A stretch of 64,000 nucleotides of DNA from Microbacterium sp. Root61 (GTDB lineage: Bacteria > Actinomycetota > Actinomycetes > Actinomycetales > Microbacteriaceae), in contig NZ_LMGU01000002.1 in the NCBI RefSeq assembly GCF_001427525.1, positions 397,010 to 461,009 of the forward strand, in the 5' to 3' direction. The notes beneath the pieces are model-generated. The model was not told the DNA's origin. It did no database searches and worked only from the letters and a program-made list of their open reading frames with translations. Both the position numbers and the translations under genes were made by a program. This document shows positions 33,506 through 42,045 of this stretch, piece after piece (the stretch's first letter is position 1; every line of letters begins with the position of its first letter).

Positions 33506-33527
33506 TGAAGGAGTGCGGTCGCGAAGG

Positions 33528-34547
33528 TCAGGATGCCGCAGCGCGGGCGGCGACGAGATCGGCGTGGTGGATCTCGGCGACATCGGGATGCGCGCGCAGG
33601 CGGGACTTCAGGGCGTTCTCGCCGTAGAGGGCGTGGATCGGATTGTTCGGGTCCGCGGTCACTCCCTTCGCCTGGGCGGCGAGTTCGGCCGGGAGTTCGA
33701 TGATCGGCAGTCGCTGGTCCAGCGCCGGGTTGAAGAAGAACGGGACCGAGATGCGGTCGTCCGGGTACTTCGGCGACACGACACGGTGGTTGGTCGCGAT
33801 CAGGTAGCCCTGGGTCGCGTACTCGAGCAGTTCGCCGATGTTGACCACGAACGCGCCGGGCACGGCGGGGGCATCCACCCACTCGCCGTCGCGCTGCACC
33901 TGCAGTCCGCCCTTGCCTGGCTCGACCCATAGCAGCGTGAGGACGCCGGAGTCCTTGTGCGCGCCGACCCCTTGCTGCGGGGTCGGGTCGTCCTTGCCGG
34001 GGTAGCGGACGATCTTGATGAGCGTCGACGGTTCGCCGAAGTGCTCGTCGAAGTACGTCTCCTCGGCGCCGAGCGACAGGGCCCAGGCCCGCAGGAGCTT
34101 GCGCGCCACGCCGGAGAGATGGTCGTGCCACTCCGAGACGACCTCGCGCAGCTCGGGCTGCGCCTCGGGCCACAGATTGGGTCCGATCAGGCGCGCGTAG
34201 TCTGGCGCGTCCGGGGCGTCGATCGCGGCGCGCTCCGGGCCGATGTCGATCTGCTCGCGCCAGTCGACCTGGCCCTGCGTGCGCTCGCCGCCCACGCGCG
34301 TGTAGCCGCGGAAGTGCGGGCTCGTCACGTTCTCGATCGCGAGCTTGTCCCCCTCGGGGAGCGCGAAGAAGTCGCGCGCGGCACGATGCAGTCGACCTTC
34401 CAGCTCCGGAGTGATGCCGGTGCCGGTCAGGTAGAAGAACCCGACATCGTGTGTGGCGGCCCGGAGGTCGGCGCGGAAGGCCGCGGCGGCCTCGGGGCCG
34501 TCATCCAGGCGGGAGAGGTCGAGGATCGGGAGAGTGGCGTCGGACAT
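33528..34547 (-). CDS. 2-oxoglutarate/Fe(II)-dependent dioxygenase (isopenicillin N synthase-like)
   Basis: A 339-residue enzyme of the 2OG-Fe(II) oxygenase superfamily with the N-terminal DIOX_N region (PILDLSRLDDGPEAAAAFRADL and GFFYLTGTGI). The iron ligands are visible: HKD in GVGAHKDSGVLTLL (H-x-D) and the histidine in ATNHRVVSP. The arginine needed for 2-oxoglutarate binding lies in DDRISVPFFF. Related enzymes work in amino-acid, gibberellin-like or antibiotic pathways, and the substrate is unknown here. TAACCT ends seven bases before the ATG, so leaderless expression is likely. It is divergent from efeUOB. Confidence 0.88.
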   Translation of the reverse strand: MSDATLPILDLSRLDDGPEAAAAFRADLRAATHDVGFFYLTGTGITPELEGRLHRAARDFFALPEGDKLAIENVTSPHFRGYTRVGGERTQGQVDWREQIDIGPERAAIDAPDAPDYARLIGPNLWPEAQPELREVVSEWHDHLSGVARKLLRAWALSLGAEETYFDEHFGEPSTLIKIVRYPGKDDPTPQQGVGAHKDSGVLTLLWVEPGKGGLQVQRDGEWVDAPAVPGAFVVNIGELLEYATQGYLIATNHRVVSPKYPDDRISVPFFFNPALDQRLPIIELPAELAAQAKGVTADPNNPIHALYGENALKSRLRAHPDVAEIHHADLVAARAAAS

Positions 34548-34678
34548 GGCACCGAGGTTATGTCCGGCCCCGCGGCATCCGCTGGTTTGTTGCCGTCGAT
34601 TACCGTTTCAGCCGCGCGGGCGACACCGCGGCGGTGGGTTTTGCGTCGATGGCGATCCAGGTCTAAGGTTGCCCTTCG

Positions 34679-34697
34679 TAAGGTTTGCCTAACCTGA
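34679..34697 (+). promoter_or_regulatory. DtxR/IdeR-type iron box upstream of efeU
   Basis: The 19-mer TAAGGTTTGCCTAACCTGA matches 16 of 19 positions of the iron-box consensus TTAGGTTAGCCTAACCTAA. It contains a TAACCT that could serve as the -10, so binding would block the promoter. A partial half-site (TAAGGTTGCCC, 34664-34674) lies just upstream. Confidence 0.8.
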
Positions 34698-34760
34698 TTC
34701 GTCGGTCGACGACGTGGCATCCTCGCATCCCCCTCAGCTCTCGAACGAAGGTACTGACTC

Positions 34761-35759
34761 GTGCTCGCCACCTTCCTGATCGGCCTTCGCGAAGGCCTCG
34801 AGGCCGCGCTGGTCGTCGGGATCCTCGTCGCGTATCTCGGGCGGATCGGGCGACGCGATGTGCTGCCGCGCCTGTGGATCGGCATCGGACTGGCCGCGGC
34901 GCTCGCGCTCGCGATCGGGGCCGTGCTCACGTTCGGTGCATACTCCCTGACGTTCCAGGCGCAGGAGTTGATCGGTGGTTCGCTGTCGCTCGTCGCGGTG
35001 GCCATGGTCACCTGGATGATCTTCTGGATGCAGAAGGCCTCGCGCTCGCTCAAGGCCACGCTCGAAGGCGGGATCGACCGTGCGCTGGCCACCGGCACGC
35101 TGTTCGGACTGGTCTTCATCGGATTCGTCTCCGTGGCCCGTGAGGGCATCGAGACGACCCTGCTGCTGTGGTCGATGGTGCAGTCCTTCGGCGACGCTCC
35201 GGCGGCCCTCCTCGGCGCCCTGCTCGGCATCGCGACCGCGATCATCGCCGGCTGGTTGCTGGCACGCGGGATGCTGCGACTTAACCTGCGCGTGTTCTTC
35301 ACGTGGACCGGCGCCTTCCTCGTCGTCGTCGCCGCGGGTGTGCTCGCGTACGCGATCCACGATCTGCAGGAGGCCGGCGCCCTACCGGGGCCGTTCACCG
35401 CCGCCGCGCCGATCGATGCCGCCACGGGCGCGGTGGCCGCGGGCTGGTCGGCCTTCCCCTTCGGCTGGGCGTTCGACATCACCGCCGCGCTGCCGCCGGG
35501 CGAGCCTCTCGCCGTCATCCTGCAGGCCACCGTCGGATTCATGCCGGCGATGACGTGGCTGCAGGTCATCGCCTGGGTCCTCTACATCGCCATCGTGGGC
35601 GGCATCTTCCTGCGCGGTGCGCTGCGTCGCCCCGCCCCGCGTCCCGCCGCAGACAACGCGAGCCCGGAGCCGACCGCCGCCGCGGCATCCGTCGAAGCCG
35701 ACACCGCGTCCGCACACCCCACCACTTCGCCCCTGTCCCCATCCCAAGGAGCAGCATGA
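34761..35759 (+). CDS. efeU: Iron permease EfeU (FTR1 family)
   Basis: A 332-residue membrane protein with about seven helices. The two REGLE-type iron-coordinating motifs are LREGLEAALVV at the N-terminus and VAREGIETTLLLW near residue 130. EfeU carries ferric iron across the membrane after oxidation outside the cell. A proline- and alanine-rich tail of about 40 residues ends the protein. The stop overlaps efeO by ATGA and the set efeU-efeO-efeB is complete. The start is GTG; an iron box lies about 65 bp upstream. Confidence 0.95.
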   Translation: MLATFLIGLREGLEAALVVGILVAYLGRIGRRDVLPRLWIGIGLAAALALAIGAVLTFGAYSLTFQAQELIGGSLSLVAVAMVTWMIFWMQKASRSLKATLEGGIDRALATGTLFGLVFIGFVSVAREGIETTLLLWSMVQSFGDAPAALLGALLGIATAIIAGWLLARGMLRLNLRVFFTWTGAFLVVVAAGVLAYAIHDLQEAGALPGPFTAAAPIDAATGAVAAGWSAFPFGWAFDITAALPPGEPLAVILQATVGFMPAMTWLQVIAWVLYIAIVGGIFLRGALRRPAPRPAADNASPEPTAAAASVEADTASAHPTTSPLSPSQGAA

Positions 35760-36985
35760 CCATCGCACGCACTCTTATCGCGGCCGTCGCGGTCGCCGGC
35801 ACGGCGTTCGCCCTCAGCGGCTGTGTCGCCAAGGCGGATGTCGCCGATGGCGGGGCCCTGAGCGTCACGTCCACGGACACGACCTGCGAGGTCTCCTCGG
35901 CCACCGCCACCAGCGGCACGCTCGCGTTCGAGGTGCAGAACACCGGCACGCAGGTGACCGAGTTCTACCTGCTGGCCGAGGACGGCCTGCGCATCGCCGG
36001 CGAAGTCGAGAACATCGCGCCCGGCGCCAGCCGCACCCTCACCGCGGTCGTGCAGCCGGGGGAGTACTTCACGATCTGCAAGCCCGGCATGATCGGCGAG
36101 GGCGTCGGCAAGGCCGGCTTCAGCGTCTCCGGCGACGCCGTGGCGATCGACGGACCGGATGCGGAGCTCAAGCAGCAGGCCGTCGACCTCTACGCGGCTT
36201 TCGTTAAGGATCAGGTCGCACAGCTCGTTCCCGCTGTGCAGGAGTTCGTCGACGCGTACGAGACCGGGGATGACGCGGCCGCGCAGGCCGCCTTCCCGCA
36301 GGTGCGCGCCTACTACGAGCGCATCGAGCCCGTCGCCGAGGCGCTCGGCGACCTCGACCCGCGCATCGACTACCGCGAGGTCGACGCCGTCGCCGAGGGC
36401 TTGGACTGGACCGGGTTCCACCGGATCGAGAAGGACCTCTGGGTGCCCGCGCAGGACGCCCTCAACGCCGACGCCGAAACGCCTGCCTGGCAGGACTGGG
36501 CGCCGTCGACGCCCGAGGAGCGCGCGGCGTTCGGTGACCAGCTGATCGCGGACGTGCAGGAGCTGTACGACTACGTGCACTCCGCCGACTTCCAGGACAC
36601 CCTGAACGCCCAGGGCGTGGGCGGCCTCAGCAACGGCGCGATCGCGCTGCTGGACGAGGTCGCGACGGGCAAGATCACCGGCGAGGAGGACTGGTGGTCG
36701 GGCACCGACCTGTGGGACTTCGCGGCGAACGTCGAGGGGTCCAAGATGGCGTTCTCGCTCGTGCGCGACTTCGCGGCGTCCAAGGGCACGGATGCGGTGG
36801 GGCTCGTCGGCGAGATCGACGGCGGCTACGCGGCACTCGAGGAGACCCTCGCGCAGCACGGCTCGCTGGTCGACGGATTCGTCAACTACCGCGAGCTCAC
36901 CGAAGACGACAAGCGCGCCCTGACCGACCGCATCAACGCGCTCGCCGAGCCGCTCTCGCAGCTGACCGCCACGATCCTGAACTGA
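35756..36985 (+). CDS. efeO: Iron uptake lipoprotein EfeO (cupredoxin plus imelysin M75)
   Basis: A 409-residue lipoprotein. The signal peptide ends in LSGC (about residues 20-23). A cupredoxin-like domain (about 30-125) with potential copper or iron ligands in GEYFTICKPGM is followed by the imelysin/M75 helical domain. That domain carries the HxxE iron motif, here WTGFHRIEKDLW near residue 223, and the GGLSNGAIALLDEVATGK block. It binds iron outside the membrane and passes it to EfeU. The ATGA overlap with efeU fixes the start. Confidence 0.94.
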   Translation: MTIARTLIAAVAVAGTAFALSGCVAKADVADGGALSVTSTDTTCEVSSATATSGTLAFEVQNTGTQVTEFYLLAEDGLRIAGEVENIAPGASRTLTAVVQPGEYFTICKPGMIGEGVGKAGFSVSGDAVAIDGPDAELKQQAVDLYAAFVKDQVAQLVPAVQEFVDAYETGDDAAAQAAFPQVRAYYERIEPVAEALGDLDPRIDYREVDAVAEGLDWTGFHRIEKDLWVPAQDALNADAETPAWQDWAPSTPEERAAFGDQLIADVQELYDYVHSADFQDTLNAQGVGGLSNGAIALLDEVATGKITGEEDWWSGTDLWDFAANVEGSKMAFSLVRDFAASKGTDAVGLVGEIDGGYAALEETLAQHGSLVDGFVNYRELTEDDKRALTDRINALAEPLSQLTATILN

Positions 36986-36986
36986 C

Positions 36987-38279
36987 ATGACCGACCTTCC
37001 GACGAACACCGATGCACCGCAGGGCGTCAGCCGTCGCGGGATGCTCGGTCTCGTCGGCGCCGGCGCCGCAGGGCTCGCGGTCGGTGCGGGGGCCGGGATC
37101 GCCGGCGGGATCGCGATCGGCCGGTCGGCGGCAGCGGCGGAGGCCGAGGCATCCGTCCACCCGTTCTTCGGAGCGCACCAGTCGGGCATCACCACGCCGG
37201 TCCAGGACCATCTGCACTTCGCGGCGTTCGACATGATGGCCCGCACCACGCGGGAGGACCTCGAGTCGCTGCTGCAGGACTGGTCGTACGCGGCGTCGCG
37301 CATCACACAGGGACTGGATGTCAGCGTCTCCGGCGCGATGAACGGCTCGCCGGAGGCGCCGCCGGACGACACCGGGGAGGCGTTCGGCCTTCCGGCCAGT
37401 GCCCTGACGATCACGTTCGGCTTCGGCCCGACGCTGTTCGAGAATGCGGACGGCGACCGCTACGGCATCGCATCGCGTCGCCCGGCGGGGCTGGAGAAGC
37501 TGCCCGCGTTCCTCGGCGACGATCTGAACCCGGATGCCGGCGGGGGAGACCTCGCGATCCAGGTGTGCGCCGATGACCCGCAGGTCGCGGTGCACGCGAT
37601 CCGCAACCTGACCCGCATCGCGTTCGGGCGGGCCCGCATCCGCTGGTCGCAACTCGGCTTCGGCCGCACCTCCAAGACGGCCTCGGCGCAGGCGACGCCG
37701 CGCAACCTGTTCGGATTCAAGGACGGCACCGCGAACATCCTCGCCGACGACACGGCCGCGCTGAAGGACCATGTGTGGGTCGGCGCCTCCGATCAGCCCG
37801 CGTGGATGACCGGCGGCTCGTACCTGGTGGCGCGCAAGATCGCGATGCTCATCGAATCGTGGGACCGCGTGCGCCTCGCCGAGCAGCAGACGATCATCGG
37901 GCGCTCCAAGTCCGAGGGGGCTCCTCTCTCCGGCGGCGACGAGTTCACCGCTCCCGATTTCGAGGCGAAGGATGCCGCGGGCGTCCCGTCGATCTCGGCG
38001 GTGAGTCACGTCAGGCTCGCGCATCCGGACGAGAACTCCGGCGTGCGGATCCTGCGCCGCGGCTACAACTATGTCGACGGCAACAACGATCTGGGACGCC
38101 TCGCGGCAGGACTCTTCTTCCTGTCGTACCAACGGGACCCGGCGCACTTCATCACCCTGCAGCGGGCGCTGTCGTCCGACATGATGAACGAGTACATCCG
38201 CCACGTCGGCTCGGGGATCTGGGCGGTCCCGCCCGGCGCGTCCGCCGGATCGTACGTCGGCGCGGGGCTGTTCGCCTGA
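36987..38279 (+). CDS. efeB: Tat-exported DyP-type heme peroxidase EfeB
   Basis: A 430-residue dye-decolourising-type peroxidase. The twin-arginine signal is SRRGMLGLVGAGAAGL at about residues 15-30. The heme-site motif GFKDGT lies near residue 244 with the conserved aspartate, and RNLTRIAFGRARIRW is nearby. The C-terminal half contains HPDENSGVRILRRGYNYVDG, typical of class-A DyP enzymes. In the EfeUOB system it is thought to oxidise or release iron on the cell surface. It begins one base after the efeO stop codon. Confidence 0.95.
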   Translation: MTDLPTNTDAPQGVSRRGMLGLVGAGAAGLAVGAGAGIAGGIAIGRSAAAAEAEASVHPFFGAHQSGITTPVQDHLHFAAFDMMARTTREDLESLLQDWSYAASRITQGLDVSVSGAMNGSPEAPPDDTGEAFGLPASALTITFGFGPTLFENADGDRYGIASRRPAGLEKLPAFLGDDLNPDAGGGDLAIQVCADDPQVAVHAIRNLTRIAFGRARIRWSQLGFGRTSKTASAQATPRNLFGFKDGTANILADDTAALKDHVWVGASDQPAWMTGGSYLVARKIAMLIESWDRVRLAEQQTIIGRSKSEGAPLSGGDEFTAPDFEAKDAAGVPSISAVSHVRLAHPDENSGVRILRRGYNYVDGNNDLGRLAAGLFFLSYQRDPAHFITLQRALSSDMMNEYIRHVGSGIWAVPPGASAGSYVGAGLFA

Positions 38280-38296
38280 CCGCGCCCGACCCCGTC

Positions 38297-39466
38297 TCAG
38301 CCGTTCTGGAGCGGATCGGGATGCCGCGGCATCCGCTCCTCCTCCCGTGGACGTCGTGAACCCGTGGGGTCCGAACGACGGCCTTCGCGGCCGGCCAGCG
38401 TCGGATCGGCGAACAGCCAGCCGGGGCGCGGCTCGACGAGCGGGCGAAAGAGGCGCCGCACGCGGCGGGTCGCCAGACCCAGCGCGATCAGCACCGACGC
38501 CACGATCATGATCGGCAGCCACACCCACGCCGGTTCGAGGCCGCGGAGCACACCGGACTCGCGGAACGGATACAGCACGAACGAGTGCAGCAGGTAGACG
38601 TACATCGTGTACTGCCCGAAATGCGTCCACCATTGGCCGCGACGGGGGACCAGGACGAAGAACGCCGCAGACAGCACGAGCGCGATCCCCATCAGCGCCA
38701 GTCGCACGCCGCCGGCCCACCACTGGGTGCCGCCGAGGTCGGCGTAGGACTCGTCGTAGAAGAGCCACGTGCGCAGGTCCACGGCCCGCCAGAGGTCGAT
38801 CCCGAACCACGCGACCGCGCCGGCGACCGCGAACGCTGCGACGGCGGCGACGACCGCCCACCACGGGCGGCGGAGCAGCCGGAGCCTATCCACGACGTCG
38901 CGATCGCGCAGCCACCATCCGAGCGCGAAGAACGGGAGCAGGCCCAGCGTGCGGGCGAGGGAGAAGGTGTTGTCGAGGTTGGGCAGGTACCCGGCGCCGA
39001 TCGAGATGACGATCGTCCACGCCAGCGGCCAGCGCAGCAGGGCGAGGTAGGGCAGCACGAGCCGGAAGATCCCGAGCGCGAGCAGGAACCACAGCGTCCA
39101 GGACGGCTTGGTCAGATTCGGGTTCATCTGGCCCTCGACGAGCCAGGTGGTCACGGCCCACAGCCCCTCGAAGATGACGTACGGCACGATGATGTCCGTG
39201 AGGACCCGCGCCATCTGGCGGCGTGAGGGGGGAGCGGACTTCGAGAAGTAGCCGCTGATGATGGCGAAGGCGGGCATGTGGAAGGCGTAGACGACGAGGT
39301 ACAGGCCGAGTGCGGCATCCGAGTCGTAGGTGAGGCGCTGCGTGGCGTGTCCCAACACCACCAGGACGATGCACGCGAACCGGGCGTTGTCCCAGAACGG
39401 CACACGTCGACGCGGCCCCGTGGCGATGGGGGCCGTCACGGGCGCGGCGTCATTAGTGTCACTCAT
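38297..39466 (-). CDS. Acyltransferase-3 family membrane protein
   Basis: A 389-residue protein with about ten membrane helices. The N-terminal FWDNARFACIVLVVLGHATQRL contains the conserved arginine and catalytic histidine of the acyltransferase-3 family, with FHMPAFAIISGYF near residue 75. Such proteins O-acetylate cell-surface sugars or other envelope molecules. The last 60 residues are basic and cytoplasmic. TACCGT ends seven bases before the ATG (leaderless). Convergent with efeB. Confidence 0.88.
   Translation of the reverse strand: MSDTNDAAPVTAPIATGPRRRVPFWDNARFACIVLVVLGHATQRLTYDSDAALGLYLVVYAFHMPAFAIISGYFSKSAPPSRRQMARVLTDIIVPYVIFEGLWAVTTWLVEGQMNPNLTKPSWTLWFLLALGIFRLVLPYLALLRWPLAWTIVISIGAGYLPNLDNTFSLARTLGLLPFFALGWWLRDRDVVDRLRLLRRPWWAVVAAVAAFAVAGAVAWFGIDLWRAVDLRTWLFYDESYADLGGTQWWAGGVRLALMGIALVLSAAFFVLVPRRGQWWTHFGQYTMYVYLLHSFVLYPFRESGVLRGLEPAWVWLPIMIVASVLIALGLATRRVRRLFRPLVEPRPGWLFADPTLAGREGRRSDPTGSRRPREEERMPRHPDPLQNG
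38308..38339. terminator. Hairpin between efeB and the acyltransferase gene
   Basis: GGAGCGGAT (38308-38316) pairs with ATCCGCTCC (38331-38339), and the interior GATGCC/GGCATC extends the stem. It lies inside the 3' end of the acyltransferase coding sequence, downstream of efeB. Confidence 0.5.
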
Positions 39467-39576
39467 CCCCTCAACGGTACCGGCCGTCTCGGCGACACCG
39501 TGAGGGATTGACACCGAGTGCCACCGCACGTGAGTCTGAGTACTGCCGCACTGCCGCGGCGCGAAGGGATGAATCC

Positions 39577-41025
39577 ATGGCTGAGGCGCCGCAGACGACG
39601 ATCGGGTCCGGCACTGTGCAGGGCACCTCCGCGAACGGGATCGACAGGTTCCTCGGCATCCCGTATGCGGCACCGCCGTTCGGCGCCCTGCGCTACGCGC
39701 GCCCGGTGCCGCCCGCCGCCTGGGACGGGGTGCGGGATGCCTCGCAGTTCGGCGCGACGGCACCGCAGATGCCGTACGGCGGGGGACTGGAGAAGTACCT
39801 CCCCTCGGTGCAGATCGACGGCGATGACATCCTCACCGTGAACGTGTGGAGGCCCGCCGAGCGCTCCGGTCCGCTGCCGGTGGTCGTGTGGGTGCACGGC
39901 GGGGCGCTCACGCGCGGTACGCCGGCGCTGGACGGCTACGACGGCGAGCCCTTCGCGCGGCACGGCATCGTCTACGTCTCGATCGCCTATCGGCTCGGGC
40001 AGGAGGGCTTCGCGGTGATCGACGGTGCGCCCGCGAACCTCGGCGTGCTCGACCAGGAGGCTGCGCTGCGCTGGGTGCGCCGCGAGATCGCCGCGTTCGG
40101 CGGCGACCCCGCGCGGGTCACCGTCATGGGCCAATCGGCCGGGGCCAACACGCTCACAGCGCTGCTGGCGCTGCCGCAGGCCAAGGAGCTGTTCGACCAG
40201 GCGATTCTGCAGAGCGGTCCGATGAGCGGTCAGCCGGTGAAGAAGGCCGGACGGATGTCGCGGGCCATCGCCAAGCGGCTGGGCATCGGCGCGACCAGGG
40301 AGGCGTTCGCCGCGGCCGAGCCCGCGACGCTGGTGGCGGCGCAGACGGCGATCTCCGCCGGAGGTTCGCCGCTGGGTGGCGGGCCGACCGTGGCGATCGT
40401 CATCGAGGGGGAGGCTGCACCGGTGGACCCGCTCGCAGCGCTCCGTGCGGGCGCGGGTCGCGACATCCCGGTCCTGATCGGTGCCACGACCGAGGAGTAC
40501 CGGCTCTGGTTCATCCCGTCGGGGGCGACCGAGAAGATCACCAAGACCCAGCTCACCCTCGCGCGGCTCGCCGCCCGGGTGCCGCGCACGGTGATCGCCG
40601 CCCATCGGCGCCGACGGCCGGACGCGAAGCCCGGCGAGATCCTGGGCGAGGTCGTGACCGACATGCTGCTGCGGGCCCCGATCACGCGATTCGCCGACAG
40701 CCGCGTCGGAACCGCTGCGCCCACCTGGGTCTACGAGTTCCGTTGGCCGAGTCCCGTCGACGGGCTGGGAGCCGCGCACGCGATGGAGCTCGGCTTCGTC
40801 TTCGATCGCGTCGATGCCCCGGACTCGATCGCCCTCGGCGGCGCGGACGCACCGCAAGCGCTCGCCGACGCCATGCACGGGGCCTGGGTGCGGTTCATCG
40901 TCGGCGGAGACCCTGGCTGGGAGCAGTGGTCTCCGCGGCAGCCCGTCGAGGTCTTCGACGCGGACGGCGGCCACATCGAGTACGCGCCGCGCGCGGACGA
41001 GCTCGCGGGTCTCCCCGACCGGTAA
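39577..41025 (+). CDS. Type-B carboxylesterase / lipase
   Basis: A 482-residue enzyme of the carboxylesterase/acetylcholinesterase-like family. It has the NGIDRFLGIPYAAPP opening, the oxyanion-hole HGGA in VVWVHGGALTRG, and the nucleophile elbow GQSAGANT with the catalytic serine near residue 188. The acid is probably the glutamate in GATTEEYRL and the histidine lies in GAAHAMELGFVF. No signal peptide. ATG 39577 is chosen for the GAAGGGA ribosome site. A TTGACA stands 64 bp upstream but no good -10 follows, so the promoter is uncertain. Confidence 0.88.
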   Translation: MAEAPQTTIGSGTVQGTSANGIDRFLGIPYAAPPFGALRYARPVPPAAWDGVRDASQFGATAPQMPYGGGLEKYLPSVQIDGDDILTVNVWRPAERSGPLPVVVWVHGGALTRGTPALDGYDGEPFARHGIVYVSIAYRLGQEGFAVIDGAPANLGVLDQEAALRWVRREIAAFGGDPARVTVMGQSAGANTLTALLALPQAKELFDQAILQSGPMSGQPVKKAGRMSRAIAKRLGIGATREAFAAAEPATLVAAQTAISAGGSPLGGGPTVAIVIEGEAAPVDPLAALRAGAGRDIPVLIGATTEEYRLWFIPSGATEKITKTQLTLARLAARVPRTVIAAHRRRRPDAKPGEILGEVVTDMLLRAPITRFADSRVGTAAPTWVYEFRWPSPVDGLGAAHAMELGFVFDRVDAPDSIALGGADAPQALADAMHGAWVRFIVGGDPGWEQWSPRQPVEVFDADGGHIEYAPRADELAGLPDR

Positions 41026-41046
41026 TGTCGTGCCTCGAGGTGAGGT

Positions 41047-41925
41047 ATGACGATCATCGATGAGGCCCAGGCGCGCGACAGCGAGATTCCCGACATCGAC
41101 TGGCACGTCTTTCCGCCCGGCACTGAGCGTGATCGGTTCGCCGCGCCGAGCGGAGAGCTCGCCCGCGTGCGCTTCGGGGACCCGACGGCCCCCCGCGTCA
41201 TCCTGATGCCGGGCGTCGCGGGATCGAAAGAGGATTTCGTCCTGCTCCTGCCGCTGCTGGCCGAAGCCGGGTTCCGCGTCGAGGCGTTCGACATCTCCGG
41301 CCACTACGAATCGGTGGATGCCGGGCCGCATCGGCTCGTCCCACCCCGCGAGCACTACGACTACCGGCTCTACATCGATGACCTCGTCGCGATCCTCGAG
41401 GACGGCGGACCGGCGCATGTGCTCGGCTACAGCTTCGCCGCGCTGGTCGCCCAGCTCGCCCTGGTGGAGCGCCCGGACCTGTTCCGCAGCCTCACGCTCA
41501 TGTCCGCGCCGGCCGCGACCGGCCAGGTCTTCCGCGGCGTCAAGCACATCGGGCCCATCTCCGACATGGAGCCGCACCGCGCCGCGGGGCTGATCCTGTG
41601 GGGCATCCGGTACAACCTCAATCGCACGCCGCCCGGTCGCATCGCCTTCGTGCGCGAACGCCTCGCCACGACTCCGCGCTCCTGCATCGACGACGTCGTC
41701 GGGCTCATGATGACGATGCCCGACATCGTCGAGCAGATCGCCACGGTCGATGTGCCCAAGCTCATCGCCGTCGGCGAGCGCGACCTGTGGCCCACCGCGA
41801 TGCATGAGGCGTATGCGCAGTCCATCGGCGCCCAATTGGCGCTGTATCCCACCGGGCATGCCCCGTGCGAGACCGCGCCGAACCAGCTCGCCCGCGACCT
41901 CGTGCATCTCTACGCGACGGACTGA
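41047..41925 (+). CDS. Alpha/beta-hydrolase
   Basis: A 292-residue alpha/beta-hydrolase. The strand LMPGVAGSKEDF is the oxyanion region, the nucleophile motif is LGYSFAALVAQ with serine near residue 136, and the aspartate and histidine are likely in VGERDLWPTA and YPTGHAPCET. The elbow G-Y-S-F-A follows the G-x-S-x-A/G rule. GAGGTGAGGT precedes the ATG. It lies 21 bp after the carboxylesterase gene and may be co-transcribed with it. The substrate cannot be guessed. Confidence 0.85.
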   Translation: MTIIDEAQARDSEIPDIDWHVFPPGTERDRFAAPSGELARVRFGDPTAPRVILMPGVAGSKEDFVLLLPLLAEAGFRVEAFDISGHYESVDAGPHRLVPPREHYDYRLYIDDLVAILEDGGPAHVLGYSFAALVAQLALVERPDLFRSLTLMSAPAATGQVFRGVKHIGPISDMEPHRAAGLILWGIRYNLNRTPPGRIAFVRERLATTPRSCIDDVVGLMMTMPDIVEQIATVDVPKLIAVGERDLWPTAMHEAYAQSIGAQLALYPTGHAPCETAPNQLARDLVHLYATD

Positions 41926-41982
41926 GTCGCCCCGATTTCGGTCCCGGGAATACCCTGGCGGGAGAGGCGTTACACGAGATAC

Positions 41983-42000
41983 ATTCATTTGCATGGAAAT
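41983..42000 (+). promoter_or_regulatory. Operator-like dyad before the LLM oxidoreductase gene
   Basis: ATTCATTTGCATGGAAAT contains the 14-nt dyad ATTTGCATGGAAAT (12 of 14 bases symmetric). Its reverse strand begins ATTTCCAT and ends GAAT, like the dyad before yceI at 29885. It lies in an AT-rich pocket 46 bp before the start codon. Confidence 0.4.
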
Positions 42001-42045
42001 CGCCCACGGCGCAGAACGCCACGGGCATGAAAGCGGAGAGAGATC

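Noticed and set aside
39508..39513. TTGACA as the -35 of the carboxylesterase promoter
   Set aside because: No acceptable -10 is found 16 to 18 bp downstream.
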